A stretch of 64,000 nt of DNA from Selaginella tamariscina (lineage: Eukaryota > Streptophyta > Lycopodiopsida > Selaginellales > Selaginellaceae), in assembly GCA_003024785.1 (NCBI GenBank), contig PUQB01000085.1, forward strand, positions 422,264-486,263. Reading direction: 5' to 3'. Positions 25,441-37,848 of this stretch are shown here, one piece after another (the first letter of the stretch is position 1; every line of letters starts with the position of its first letter). The notes under the pieces were generated by a model. That model saw nothing but the letters and a program-made list of their open reading frames with translations. It was not told the DNA's origin and searched no databases. The translations under genes and the position numbers were made by a program.

Positions 25441-27660
25441 AATGCTTCCTCATACAAGGTATTTATACAAGGTCACTATGCTGGAATTATAGTCCACAAT
25501 TGTAGATAACCATGCCAAGATTAGAATCCACATGGCCGTAGATAACCATGCCGAATTACAGTCCATGTGGCTACAGATAACCATGCCAAGATTAGAGTCC
25601 ACATGATTATAGATAACCATGCCGAGATTAGAGTCCATGTGGCTGTAGATAATTATGTGCCATGACATCATCCCCCCTCAGGATTCGTACTCTACCCATT
25701 AGGACTGTGCTTTTCCCTGCACAAATGTCTATTGGTGGAATGAAAGCAGTCGACACACATGTGCAACATGTTGGGACTCTCGTACACCATTACAATGTCT
25801 CATGCAATATGCTCGTGTTCCTAATTGCTCCTCAACACTCCAAGGTTCAATCCAACGAGGTTGAAGTCCTGCTGCATGAGTTTAATCCCCTAGCTTCGGG
25901 AACTTGAATAAAACCAAATCTCCAACTTGGTATTGAGGTGGAACTTTATGTCCTTGATTATAAGTCTTTGCATTGGTACTCTTGAGCTTGGGCTAACTAC
26001 TTTCTGCCTTGTGCATAGAACAAAGAAAGAACTTGGTTGAAATGCTCCAACCATATCCGCCCATCCACATTGTGTCTCTTGAGGATTCAAGTTGATTGTC
26101 GGTGGCAGCACGAGCTTGCGAGCTCACGACCATACAAAGCCTTGAATGGGGAAATGTTTATTGACTTGTGAGGGGCCAAAACATAAGCGAATTAAAGATA
26201 AGAAAGCCACTTATCCCAATTTATATGATTGGGATTTACATACTTGGCAAGTATGTCTTTGAAAGTTTTATTTAGTTGCTCCACCAAACCATCAGTCTCA
26301 TAATAATAAGTTGATACAAAGGATGGGCGAATTTGCAATCATCTCATTAACAAGGCTATTGCTTCTACTGTAGGGCTAGGACCTTGATTCAATAGGATTC
26401 ACTTGGGACAACTATGTCACAACACCACATGAGCCAACAACAATTTGATAATAGAAGTTATTATAGCATCCGACAAAGCATACACTTCCACCCATCGAGT
26501 TAATTAATCAGAACACACAATAATGTAATGATTACCAAACTGCAATACGAGAAATGGCCCATGATGTTATAAGCTATCACCTCAAAGGGGTGAGAAACCC
26601 AAATAGATTCTAAATCTGCAACATAAGGAACTGTATACACATTATGCCATTGACAATCTGAACATGTAAGAATGTACTCATGTAGGTCTTACCAAAGTTG
26701 GGGCCAATATAAATACTGATGAATCCTCTCAAGACATATTAAAATCCCATATTTCTGGACATCATGTTGTCATAAAAGAAACTGCAACAAGGAATTGATG
26801 TAAACTAGAGGCGCCACCACACAACACTCAGACCCATCCCCAATGAACATGAGCATACCATCCAACATCTTGAATGATCATGCATAAGCGCGAAAGTTAA
26901 AATCCTTGCAAGGGACATTGCCGCTTGGGACTTCTTGCAACCTCCAGATCCACGGCTCAATCTTCTAGGCCTCCCACAATGTCTTCTCGACTAAGAAGCA
27001 TGTGCTTAAGAAGTACAACACTATAGGTGCAGCCACTGCTATAGGAGCTTGGGACAACACATTCACGCCCGACATGCTAGACCCAGGCTGATGAACAACC
27101 CAAAACTGATAACCTTGAAGAATTCACATTCCTCCTTTTCATGATCGAGTTGACTACTACATGATCCGTCTCCAACAAGGTGTCTGAGCCATGTAAGTAG
27201 GCACAAAACTTTTATAATGCTCATATCACTACCAAACATTCCTTATCCATGGTGAAATAATTTTTTTTGGGCATCATTGAGGGTTCAACTTGCATAAGTA
27301 ATTGGGTATTGATGTTCGTCTGAAGTTTCCTGCATCAAATTGCACCAAACCCGATGTTTAAAGTTTTGGTCCTAAAAATGAAGGATCTCTCGAAGTCCAA
27401 ATACTGCAACAAAGGTGGAGATCCTAGTAAAGCTTTGACATACTCAAATGCCTTCTTACGTTTTCGAGACTATAGGAATTGAGCTCCTTGTTTCAACAAT
27501 CCTAGTAGTGGGGCTGTAAGATATGAGAACCAAGGAATAAATCTTGCTAAATAGTTTGCTTTTTCCCAAGAAATGTCCTATTCATTCTAGTAATGCAAAG
27601 CATGTTTGTATGAAATCCTTTATTTGTGTATAAGTTATCTAGTGAGTAATTTAACATGGC
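25440..27660 (-). mobile_element. Ty3 retrotransposon remnant, heavily decayed
   Basis: Minus-strand pol remnant. Integrase-like words are readable around 26100-26330 (an ALYG-like segment and the region for Pro-His..LVEQ..N), and the RNase H/RT side around 26900-27500. On the minus strand, a polypurine run TGAGGGGGGATGATG (25664-25678) precedes TCATGGCACATAATTATC, which would be the 3' LTR. No ORF longer than ~80 residues survives, and the 5' LTR is not visible. Confidence 0.6.
25495..25660. repeat. Minisatellite, ~37-bp unit
   Basis: Four to five head-to-tail copies built on GATAACCATGCCAAGATTAG followed by AGTCCACATG. It lies within the presumed LTR of the decayed Ty3 element. Both strands are open by chance because of the repeat period. 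Confidence 0.85.
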
Positions 27661-30600
27661 ATGTGGCCAAAATAAATTCACGTCTTTGACTTCGGAGACT
27701 AGTTAGGAGGTCTAAATGTGAATAGAACTATAACTGTATGAGATATATATTGTAGTCGGGAAGGTTATCCTAACATTGTTTCCTGGGAGAAATCCTATGA
27801 AATAACTGGCATAAACTCAAATGTAAACTTAACATGGAAACTCTAGAAAAGAGAACATCATCGTCACCCATATGAATGTCAATGAGTCTACTTTCACTCA
27901 AATGGGCCTAGCCTAAAGTATCCCATGCACCTTCAAAAGAAGTGGACATGGTCATAGATGTAAATGCTACACGCATATTAAAAACTCAATTAATATATTT
28001 ACTATAGCAAAATAAATCCTATTGAAGATTCATGCCTTCCCGAACAACATGTGGGATTCATTTGGTCGAAGCCTTCTTGCTCTTTAAGGCAAGAAGATTT
28101 TATCCTACAAAAACGTTCTTACCTTTCCCAAATCCCGGGTTATTTAGCCCAAGTCTTATAACTTGGTATTAACGTGTTAAAAGTTTAACAATAATATGGA
28201 ATTAGACTTCGCAATTTTGAATATGTTTCTAATTAAATATTGACCTTCGTACACATCAAAACCAATGTCTATTTGGGATCATCCTTGGTATTGTGAAATA
28301 TGAGTCCAAATTGTTATAAACTTCTTTTATGTTTTCTTTTCATTAATCAACAAGATTAACATCTTGTTCACCTTGTTAACAATTCTATTTAAATTTATTA
28401 AGATGCATATGTAATTTTCTTATAACTTTATATTTTCTAGCATGTAGTTCCGACAATGAAATATGATGGATTTTTAATGTATGAATATGAATGTAAAAGT
28501 AATGAAATTAATTATTAATTATTTTCTAAATTATTTTAATTCTAAAAAACATATGTGTATAAAGTAATTGAAAGTCTAAACTCTAAACTATCAAGGAAAT
28601 TACAGGTTTGTCAACTTAAAAAGTGAGATGTTTATTAAATCCTATTTATTAAAGTTGGTACACCTACAATTTACTCAATCAGAACAAAGTTTAAGCTATC
28701 ATTAACTTTTATATATATATACTTTTAAAAATTCATATAATTTATAAATTAATTATTATTATTATTATTCTTGTGTTCATATTCAAACATAAATAATTAA
28801 TTATATCTGGTTGTCTAAAATGCAAGTTAGAAAATATAAACAAATTTAAATGAAATTTATGATATGATTTTTTAATGCTTATGTAAAATAAAATTAACAA
28901 AATGAATAACAAAGTAAACTTATGCTATTTACTTGTGGTTGATGAGTTATATTTGAACATATAATAAATAATTTAATTATAAATGTATTATATAATTTAT
29001 AAATATAAGTATTTATGTTTACATATATTCTCTTAATATCTGTGTTCAAAATTATTTTACAAGTTTCTTTTCATTCTCTAAGCCATTTCAAATTAAGCAG
29101 TAACTAGTGCAACTAAAAAGTTAAAACTCATCAAATCATTAGTGTTGATAATTTCAGAATAAATCGTAACAAAAAAACAGTTATTTAATTTATGGAACAC
29201 ATATAAGCTAACACAACATATATATTTATATATAAATAAGTGTAGAAATAACCTGAGAAGAATTTATTATTTATTTGGGCGTCCACAAAGTGTTATTCCG
29301 TATATTGCACTTTGTAAAAATGTTTATATAAATGACGTTAATTTAAAATCCTAATTAATAATTTTTTTGACTGAAAATTAATTAGACATAATTTGTTGTT
29401 TTTTATAAACTTCTAATGGCTATCCGATGAAGAGAGGAACGTTCCTTATAACATCTATTGATTAACTTTAGCTTATTAAATTAAGGCTTAACTAACAAAA
29501 TAAAGAAATACCTACGTGATTTATTAACAATGAAGACAAGTTTATGCCGTGTGAAGGAATTATTTAAGCTTGGCTTTAATGATAATAACAAATTAAATTC
29601 TCTAAATTATTACAATGAGAACATATTTAAAAATAAACTTATTTTTAATATTTTTAATATTTGTAATAGCATATTAACCAACGGATTAGCTTACATTTTA
29701 GATGAAGTTATATATATAAGTTTATTCAATGTGTATGTGTCTGATATGAACACCCCATCAATGCCGTCTTAGATTCCATTAATGATTTTTATAATTTTAT
29801 TCCATGGTTATCTTAAATTCTGAGTTAAAGGTTCTATTTAGAAATAAACTTATCAAGTGAAGAATAATAATTGAGTTAAGAGTAAAATAAAGTATAATAA
29901 TTGGGTCTGAGAGTTGAGTTTAAAAATAAATTCATTAGATTAAAAATAATAATTAAGCTAATGATTTAACTTAGGAATAAACTCACTAAATTAAAAATAA
30001 ATTAAAAATAATAATTGAGTTAAAGGTTCAGCTTAAGAGTTAATAATAATAAATAGGTTAATGGTTTAAATTAAAAATAAACTTACTAGGTTAAGGATAA
30101 TAATTGAGTTAAAGGTTTAACTTAAGGATAAACTTAAGAACTAACTTATTGATAAATTGGAGATTAAGGATCAACTTACCATATTAAAGATTCTAAATTG
30201 AGTTAAGTGTCTAATTGAGGGATAATTAATTAGATTATCATACTTCATCAACATGTTTTAGCTAAGCTTGATGAATTAGATTGCTCTCTTGCAAGGGATT
30301 CATCAAGGTGTACACAGAATGCAAGTCCACGCTTTTCAACTGCAAATCCTCATGTTCATCTTGAGTTCTTCAAGGGGGAGACTAAAGCGGACGTGTACCA
30401 TTGGTGGGAACATTCTAAAGGGATTGCTGATATATAATATCCCCATTGCCGATTGGCAAAATAGTTTGTCCCAAGTAGGCTTTTAATAAGCCAAAGGATT
30501 TCGCTATAATTTTTGTGAACTCCATGACTTGAAGCAATTAATACAATGCACGTTGTAACTAAAGTGGGCATGATACGTGAAAATGGGAATATAAAATAAA

Positions 30601-31083
30601 TTACTAATTAATACTTAAGTTTTAATTATTAATTAATCATTTAATTAATATGTAATTAAGCCTTAAATATTAATTAATTAATTAATTAATCCTTCAATAA
30701 CCTTACTTAGTAAGGAATATTCCTAAAATATCTTAGAATATTCATATTATTCTAAAAATAGTTTACAATAATGAAGAAATACTATCAAACATAATTACAA
30801 ATGAAATCATTTTCTTATCAACATGTTAATTTTTTATAAATACTTTCTTCCTAACCATACAGAGAAATCTTCATTTTGTCTAAATCATCACTCTCCGGAT
30901 TAATCAAATCATTTTGGTCAATATCTTGATGTTGTTGCCACCACCTTAACACTCTCACGAATGCAATTGGGAGTTGCCATCCTTGTTAATACATAAGATG
31001 TAATAAGACCAGGTCTGCATAAAGGCTCATCTAAAAATGACGTTCCTTAAGAATAATATTATAAAGCGCCCGGTTGCTATCCT
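27661..31083. other. AT-rich DNA with one gag scrap and degenerate tandem repeats
   Basis: About 3.4 kb of very AT-rich sequence. At 29830-30210 there are imperfect ~60-bp repeats around TTGAGTTAAAGGTTTAACTTA. At 30716-30750 there is a cluster of GAATATTC-like words. An 80-codon frame at 29530 is compositionally ordinary for AT-rich DNA and not supported. Apart from the gag fragment listed separately I see nothing coding. Confidence 0.5.
30290..30530 (+). pseudogene. gag: Ty3 gag fragment
   Basis: A short plus-strand piece encodes NPHVHLEFFKGET followed by ADVYHWWEH, matching the capsid words NPHVRLDFF and DVYHWFDHF of element 1. It is broken by frameshifts and stops on both sides; no other part of the element is adjacent. 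Confidence 0.65.
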
Positions 31084-32023
31084 TCATTTTATAAAATTCA
31101 AAATCACGAGAAAGAAAAGCTTCAGGAAATGTTGATACGGTGGATACTGCTCACAAAAATTTTCGAGATTCTTCTTTCTGAGGCACGTATCCAAGTAGTT
31201 CACTAGCTCATCCATGATATCGGTATCAGAATATGGATCGAAAGTGATTGGATGAATACAAGCAATGTTTTGGTTGAGCATAGCCTTCTGAGGAGAGTCG
31301 TCTACTACTAAGATATGTGCATTCTTCATTATCCTTAAGCGACTGATCTCCCCATGAGTCCCAATTATTCTTTCATTCTTGAAGAAGTATGGCTTGCTTT
31401 CCTTTCTTATATTGTGAAATTCGAGAGGTTTATAACACATTCGCTGGTCAAAAATCCAATCTTTACGAATCACCTCTTCTGCAACACTACAATGTTTCTT
31501 AAGCAAATTCAACAGCGGTGTTAAGTTATGAATCTGCATGCATGACCAAATCCCCACAAGCGCACCCATCTCCTTAAGCTTTTGAAAGAGACGATCCAAC
31601 CCTGGACGAAAAATAATATCATATCGAAATTTACCATGACAAGGAATGAAATCTCCTTGTTTGATTTCTTTTTTCCTATCCTCGGGCCTTTGTCGATGAA
31701 GCAGAACACCATTGACATCCAACAACACAATATGGCCATGAGTAACATGAGATAGCGTTGCCTCTTGAATACTTTGCAAATCACTTGTTTGCTCCCTTTT
31801 CACATTTATCCGTTGCCACTATCTCGTTGCCTATCCCTTCATCATTTAATTGTACATCATCCTTACAAGATTCAGATATTGCATGCGCTGAAGAAATTGA
31901 TTTCGGAACTGAAGCCAATAAAAATGATGATGAAAAAACTGAAGTGGCCCCCATGGTAACGATGTTTTGAGCTGCATTATTATCCATTTCCTGCATGAAC
32001 TCTGTCATTCTGACATGTGGCAC
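31084..32023 (-). CDS. FCP1/SCP-like (NLI-interacting factor) phosphatase domain protein
   Basis: HAD-superfamily protein with an FCP1 homology domain, known in eukaryotes for Ser/Thr phosphatase activity including on the RNA polymerase II tail. The main frame 31084-31803 has HIVLLDVNGVLLH (the DxDx(T/V) motif I as DVNGV), FRPGLDRLFQKL, VGIWSCM, a cap region, and HILVVDDSPQKAM (acidic motif III), ending near 31084. An acidic Ser-rich N-terminal part continues upstream in another frame to about 32023; the join near 31793 looks like one extra A in AAAA. The second motif-I residue is Asn instead of Asp, as in several plant FCP1-like proteins, so activity is uncertain. It lies directly downstream of gene B in the same orientation. 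Confidence 0.8.
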
Positions 32024-32350
32024 AAGAAATTGTCGCCAAACCCCTCTCTTACCTCATGCAATGCTGAAAATCCATGTTCTCAATTCATTACATCTGCAAA
32101 ATGATAATTAGCTGACCTTAAAATTATCAAGGTATATTATTTACCTTGTTAATGTGTGACCCATGTTTGAACTAAAAGCTTCATTAATCCTTGAGAATTT
32201 ATTTTCTGTACAAATATAAACGAAATATACAAAAATGCCTTATGTTACACTCATTTACAACTATTCGTCACTCTAAGAATCATTAACAATTCTTCTTCGC
32301 TATTACCTTCTGAGTGAGGCGAAGAAGGTCTAAGCCGCTTGTGAGATGGT
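32024..32350. other. Spacer between the phosphatase gene and gene B
   Basis: AT-rich 300 bp holding the upstream region of the phosphatase gene and the 3' end of gene B. No ORF or recognisable element. Confidence 0.5.
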
Positions 32351-35300
32351 TCAAGATCTTCCATCTTCTATTGATGTTTCCATGGGTAATGGAGTGTGCG
32401 AATGTTCTGTACTCCTCGAGATAACTTCCGGTCTAATATCTGATTGAAGTTCGTCCTCAGACTCCGACATTGAACCAGATTCGTCTTCAGAGCTATCGCA
32501 CTTATCTGGAGGGAACTTTCTCAAATACTCCTTTATGGATTCGTTGGGGTATCAGTTGAGAACCTATCTATCCACTTGTTCAGGTCCTCAACCATGGTCT
32601 TATCCTTTTCAACGGCAAACACACATGTATCCGAAGGTAACACTCCTTCAAGACGGACCCCCTAGTGCAGTAGTCAAAAACCCACGCATCACTGTGAGGA
32701 CCCCTGATCAAGTTGACGATGCTCCGTGCCGCTTGACTTGTATGTTTGGATAACGTACATTGCCGAATACGTCACTCTCACCTATCGGTGTATCGGATGG
32801 AGGTTCAGGGCCGTTGGAGTGCAAACAGATGCCTGGCCAGTCATTTGGAAGTTTGAAATTGTTTGGCGCATTCCTAACAACCAAGTGAACAACCGAATCA
32901 ATGCACTTCGGATCAGCATCATTCATATAAAATCCTGTCCAACGATGTTTATTCCTCTTGGCAAAGGCGAAGGCAAAGGTATCGGTGACATGAGCAAGAA
33001 TCAAGAAATAAATACCTGAAAACGTAGATATCAGTCAAGAGTGCAAGTATGAATTCAATAATAAATACCTTCTTTGTACATGCTTGCACGGCTAAGTTTC
33101 TCCACCAAATCCTCTAGTGTCCTGTCTGTCGAAGGATTTTTTGACACCCGCCGATCCATCACGAACAATTGAAACGGTTTCCTACAAGCAGTGATGGTAC
33201 CCCATAAAGTCTCCGAATCCAACAACAAACATCTGTAGGGCTTGTCGTGATTCGTAGCATCCTCCTTTATAAGGTTCAACTCGGTTCTCCGCTGCTGAAG
33301 GACTGCCATAAGAGAAGGCGTCATGCAATGTTCTCCTTTTGGCGTTGGCGTGCAATAGATTCTTGCCCAGATCTTCCGATTGATTCACCCATTCGACAAG
33401 CATATCATCGTTGTCACATGCAAATATTTGCTGACCTCTTCGTATGTTGAAGCCGAGGTCCAACCCAGTTTGTGGCAGTGTATTCCCAACCACTCCTTGA
33501 AGTGCCTGACCGTCTTCAACTCCATTGCCTTGAGATGAAAAGGAGAGGTGGGCTGCTGTTGTTAATCTGTAATTTGCCATCAATCACCAAATCAGCCAAG
33601 ACTTCCATCTCCTCCATCGTTGTTCCATTTAAAGGCTTCAACCATGTGAGCTTGAAATCGTTGTCTACATCCTTTATAGATTGAACAGACTTAGCCTTCG
33701 GCGTCTTACTGGGTTTCTTTGCAGACTTTCTGAGGGCTCCCTTCACTTGTCTGCTTCTTCTTCAGTGTTCCTTTTGCAAAGGATTCCATAATCCCCAACC
33801 ATTTGGCAAAGATCCTATCCTCGGGACAAGAAATCAACATCATCAAAAAGGATGTTTCCTTCCCGCCCACCTGGGCAAAATCAACTGCTACAATTTCTTC
33901 AACTCTCTGAAAAAAAGACAGATTAATATACCGGCGAGATAAATCCCGCCCAAACAATTTGCTTACCCGGTAGTCCGCAGATTGTGTATTCCCTGCGGTA
34001 GCTCTTTGTGGTCGCTGAAGAGATTCCCACACGGCTCGCGTGTGTTTGAACTTCTCCCATATTTTGCTGTTGTAGTGGTTGGTGTCTGCAGCGTCCCATT
34101 CCGCCGATAACTTATGGTACTGCTCGATTGTGAGATTCGGCTTCGCTAAAAACGCCGATCTTTTCGTCAGCTTCTCACGGGTATGCTCGGAAAGTTTTGT
34201 TGCCATCGTTCCTTTGTTGTGTTCGTCGAGAAGTCGTTGGGCTGCCGTTATTGTGTGCTGGCCACTAATGATGTAGTACTTAACTGATTTTCTATTCTCC
34301 GTCTGAACTTCCTCATTTGTTCCGGTGTTGTGATCCACACTTTGTCAGCGCCTTTGTTTTCTCGTAGTATGGCACAAAACAGCATTATGTGGAACGGTGT
34401 AAGAATTGTCGTCCTTCATCTTCTCCATGAGCTCAGCTACACGTTCCTGGTTGAGTGGCCTGTAATTGAAGTTTGGGTTGACGCTGCAATACTTAACCCT
34501 ACACTCGTAAATCCTATCATCCAACATCATTTCCTTGTGGCTTATTGCAGCATGGGATGCCACAGGTGCAGCTGACAAAACGATGAGATTTTCTTCTACG
34601 ATCCGAATCAACATGTGTGATCCCCGATTGATGCTGTTCTAATGTTCTCGGCACACTCTTCCAGCTCCCGAAATTTCTAAGCAAATTGAACGTGATCTGT
34701 AAAGAACCTGAGACCAAGCCACCCTCTCAATCTCCTTATGATGTCGCTGTGTTCTTCTTCAATGTGAAGAGGGACGATTGCTCCACTTGTGATTTTCTGT
34801 ATTGTGAAGCAATATCTCCTGACAATACACCTACTCGATGAGTCTGAAGATCTTCGAAGTAGACATCCAGTGGATCCCCTCCATAGATGGGCTTTCGTTG
34901 AGTTGAAGAAGAACTCCAAGGTCAACATCATTAGTGAACACGTGAACGTCATTATCCACAAGTCGACAAAACCACCCGAAATTAATGTTGTAACTGGCGA
35001 CCTCTGGATCCGAGAACGTGACATTGGATGGAACAAGGCATATGTGTCGAGCATCGTTCAATCTGGGTTCACAGCATGCTTTCGGATGCTTGACTAGCAC
35101 ACCCACTTTCCATTGTTTTGCTTGTCCATGCGATGTGACAGAGGTTAGTTTGACAGCAACCATGGTTGTTCCAATGCGCTTCCCGTTTAGTTTAAAATAT
35201 GGCCAAGTTGATTCCAGAATCCCCCTGCCCATCTCTTCTCCTGCTCTCGTCTTTAATGTCACCTCAATTCCACATCTGAATACAAAAATGATTAGTTCAA

Positions 35301-35363
35301 GCACATATCCGAGTATAACAGATTTTATTTTAATTCTTACCCAGAATTTGACGACGACTCCAT
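32351..35363 (-). CDS. Gene B: ParB-like domain protein with degenerate permuted methyltransferase-like region
   Basis: Minus-strand multi-exon gene in several frames. The start at 35363 (first exon 35341-35363, GTAAG donor, acceptor before 35275) gives MESSSNSGCGIEV and a small domain with EEMGRGILES. A ParB-like domain follows at about 34650-34240: RIYECRVKYCSVNPNFNYRP, then LNQERVAELMEKM, and YYIISGQHTITAAQRLLDEH in the DGQHR position. A Lys/Arg-rich middle part (34270-33520) follows. The C-terminal part mirrors gene A: YRCLLLDSETLWG (motif IV position), DRTLEDLVEKLSRAS, LILAHVTDTFAF, WTGFYMNDAD, then SGVLTVMRGFLTTAL and FAVEKDKTM as a motif I-like segment, and an acidic Ser-rich tail ending at a TGA at 32351-32353. 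Frame slips near 34850, 34640, 34345, 33700 and 32650 make the exact product uncertain. The catalytic motif is lost (DSET), so a non-enzymatic role is likely if it is functional. Confidence 0.6.
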
Positions 35364-35699
35364 ACTAATGACTCGATCTCCTTGTTTAATTAAATCGTCC
35401 TTCTGCAAAATAATACACTATGAATACAAATCATATAAAAACGCACACACACTTGTATAAACCCGAATATACAAAAATAATACACAGAGAGAAGTGACGG
35501 AATTAACTGTCCAAAGCTCACATTTGTGCTAGTGCAAAAGAAAGATAACATTTCGTTTTAGAACCACCACAAATGTGAGCTCTGGACAGTTTTACATAGA
35601 TTCCTAGCTTTTACTCGAAATATTATGATAAGATGATAAAAGTAAATAAAATGAGATATGCAACTTATATATACTAATACACATATATATTCACATGGA
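35364..35699. other. Upstream region of gene B
   Basis: AT-rich region between the gene B start codon and the first palindrome array. Complementary 20-nt words around TGTCCAAAGCTCACATTTGT (35508-35527) and ACCACCAAATGTGAGCTCTG (35564-35586) form an imperfect inverted repeat of about 20 bp across a 40-bp loop. No ORF. Confidence 0.5.
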
Positions 35700-36672
35700 A
35701 GGTGCGGCGGGATTAATCTCGCCACCCCTTCAATGCCTCCTGAAAGAGTGGGCGGGATTAATCTCGCCACCTTTCTGGAGGCCTTGAACGGGAGTGCGGA
35801 ATTAATCTTGCCACCCTTCTCGGTCTCAGAGAGAACTGGGCAGGATTTATTTGGCACACCCCTTCAGTGACTCCAGAAAGGAGGCGGGATTAATCTCGCC
35901 CACCATGTAAGGGATGGTTAAATGAATTCGCCACCCTTCCCAGTTCCTCCATTGGTATGTTGTAAACCTTCTACGTCTCAGACAGAAACGTTTGGGATTG
36001 GTCCGACTCACCAATGGAGAAAAAAAAGGGAAGGGTGGCGGGATTCATTCCTCCAACAGGCATTGAAGGCTCGGCGGGATTAATCCCGCCGCCCAGGGCC
36101 TTCACTCGGTCCCTATGCGGCGGGATTAATCCCGCGGACGCCAATGCCCTGGCGAATCGGGCGGGATTAATCCCCCCGATTCCGCACAGGGCATGCGCGC
36201 GGGATTAATCCCGTCGCCCAGCCCTTCACTGGGCCTAGGCGGCGGGATTAATCCCGCGGAGCCAATGCCCTGCGTGGAATCGGCGGGATTAATCCCGCCG
36301 CCTAGGCCCTTCAGGCAGGCCTTTGGCGGCGGGATAAATCCCGCCCGATTCTGTGCATGGCATGCGTACGTAGCGGGATTAATCCCGCTGGACGCCAATG
36401 GCCTATGCGGAATCCGGCGGATTAATCCCGCCGCCTAGGCCCTTCAGACAGGCCAATGGCGCGGGATAAATCTCGCTGGATTCCGCGCAGGGCATCCGTA
36501 GGCAGCGGGATTAATCCCGCAACTCATGAGGCTAACCGAATAACCTGCCTGAAATGGCGGCGGGATTAATCCCGCCGCTCATGAGGCTAACCGAATTGCC
36601 TGCCTGAAAGGCGGCAGGATTAATCCCGCCGCTACACACGTCTCACCATATAGCGGCGGGATTAATCCCGCT
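35700..36672. repeat. Palindrome array 1 (about 21 units of GGCGGGATTAATCCCGCC)
   Basis: A perfect 18-bp palindrome or close variants recurs every ~40-50 bp. Units sit at about 35706, 35751, 35796, 35840, 35881, 35915, 36040, 36072, 36118, 36160, 36198, 36240, 36280, 36325, 36372, 36416, 36460, 36505, 36558, 36612 and 36652. Spacers alternate between two themes (CCTAGGCCCTTCAGGCAGGC and GCCAATGCCCTGCG) and are GC-rich, in strong contrast to the AT-rich surroundings. Units are most degenerate on the gene B side and most perfect toward 36650. Open frames across it (AGLIPP/GGINPA repeats on both strands) are by-products. Confidence 0.95.
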
Positions 36673-37097
36673 ACACACCACACACACACAATATATATAT
36701 ATATATATATATGTATGTATATGTTGTAGGAGAGTGTGTGTGTGTGCCAGAGATAAACAAATCAGATAAAATTATACTAATACACACACACATATGTATA
36801 TGTATATGTATATCATATGTGTGTGCTAAATAAATTAAATTATACAGATACACACACACACATATATATGTATATGTATATGTATATACAGGAGTGTGCG
36901 TGTGTGTGCGAGAGATAGATAAATAAATAAAATTATACAGATACTGGTACACATAATATATATATGTATATATGTACATAGGTATATATATATGTGTGTG
37001 TATATATATATCGTGTGTATGCATGTGTGTGCGAGAAATAGATAAATAAATAGAATTATACAGATATTGGTATGTATGTATATTATATGTATATAGG

Positions 37098-37132
<35 letters not shown>

Positions 37133-37279
37133 ATGTATATCGTGAGTATGCATGTGTGAGCGAAACAAATAAAATCATACAGATAAACAGGAGTGTGCGT
37201 GCGTGTGCAAGAGATAAAATTAATAAATTAATAAAATTATACAGATACACAAACACAAACACACACACACACACACACA

Positions 37280-37327
<48 letters not shown>

Positions 37328-37480
37328 GTATACGAGTGTGCGTGTGTGTGCGAGAGATAGAGATCTAAATTATATTATTAAGATACACACACATATAAAT
37401 ATATATGTGAATAAAAATAAATAAATAAACTCAGGAGTGTGCGTGTGAGAGAGAGAGAGAGATCTCGTGTGTGAGAGAGA
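36673..37480. repeat. GT/TA/AG microsatellite block with ~130-bp higher-order repeats
   Basis: Six or so repeats of TATATGTGTGTG tracts, then GAGTGTGCGTGTGTGCGAGA and ATAAATAAAATTATACAGAT, spaced ~100-150 bp. Low-complexity frames on both strands (TH/IY/VC-rich) are not coding. Confidence 0.9.
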
Positions 37481-37848
37481 GAAAGAGATTTCACAACCGC
37501 CACCTCCGCCGCCTTACTTCTTGAAAACCCTAAGAATATACCTAAACCCTAAAAGGAATAGAATATATTAACCCTAATCAAATATTCTTTCTAAGAATAT
37601 ACTTAAATCTTAAAAAGAATAAATTATAAATTCACCCTAAACAAATATTCTTCATTATATTATCAGCTTGTGCGTGGGTGTATTACATACACCCCAAAAA
37701 TAAAATCATGCAGGGGTTTAACATGTGTGTGTTCATGAGAGTGTTAAAGTTTCACGTGCAGCGATACATATATACACACATAGTATTATACACATAGACA
37801 TACATACATATTAGTACATATTAATATTAGAGAGACAGAGTACATAAT
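37481..37848. other. AT-rich spacer with telobox words
   Basis: AAACCCTAAGAATATACCTA occurs at 37525-37545 and again in altered form near 37595, a short duplication. No coding signal. Confidence 0.5.

Noticed and set aside
25495..25671. A 73-residue minus-strand frame with MDSNLGMVI repeats.
   Set aside because: Produced by the 37-bp minisatellite in the decayed LTR; no independent support.
29530..29772. An 80-codon plus-strand frame with an Asn/Lys/Ile-rich product.
   Set aside because: Composition is that of AT-rich noncoding DNA, with no domain or splice signals.
36014..36438. Open frames with AGLIPP/GGINPA peptide repeats on both strands of array 1 and again at 40236-40593.
   Set aside because: They follow from the repeat and its lack of stops in several frames; both strands are open and no start, splice or domain signal supports them.
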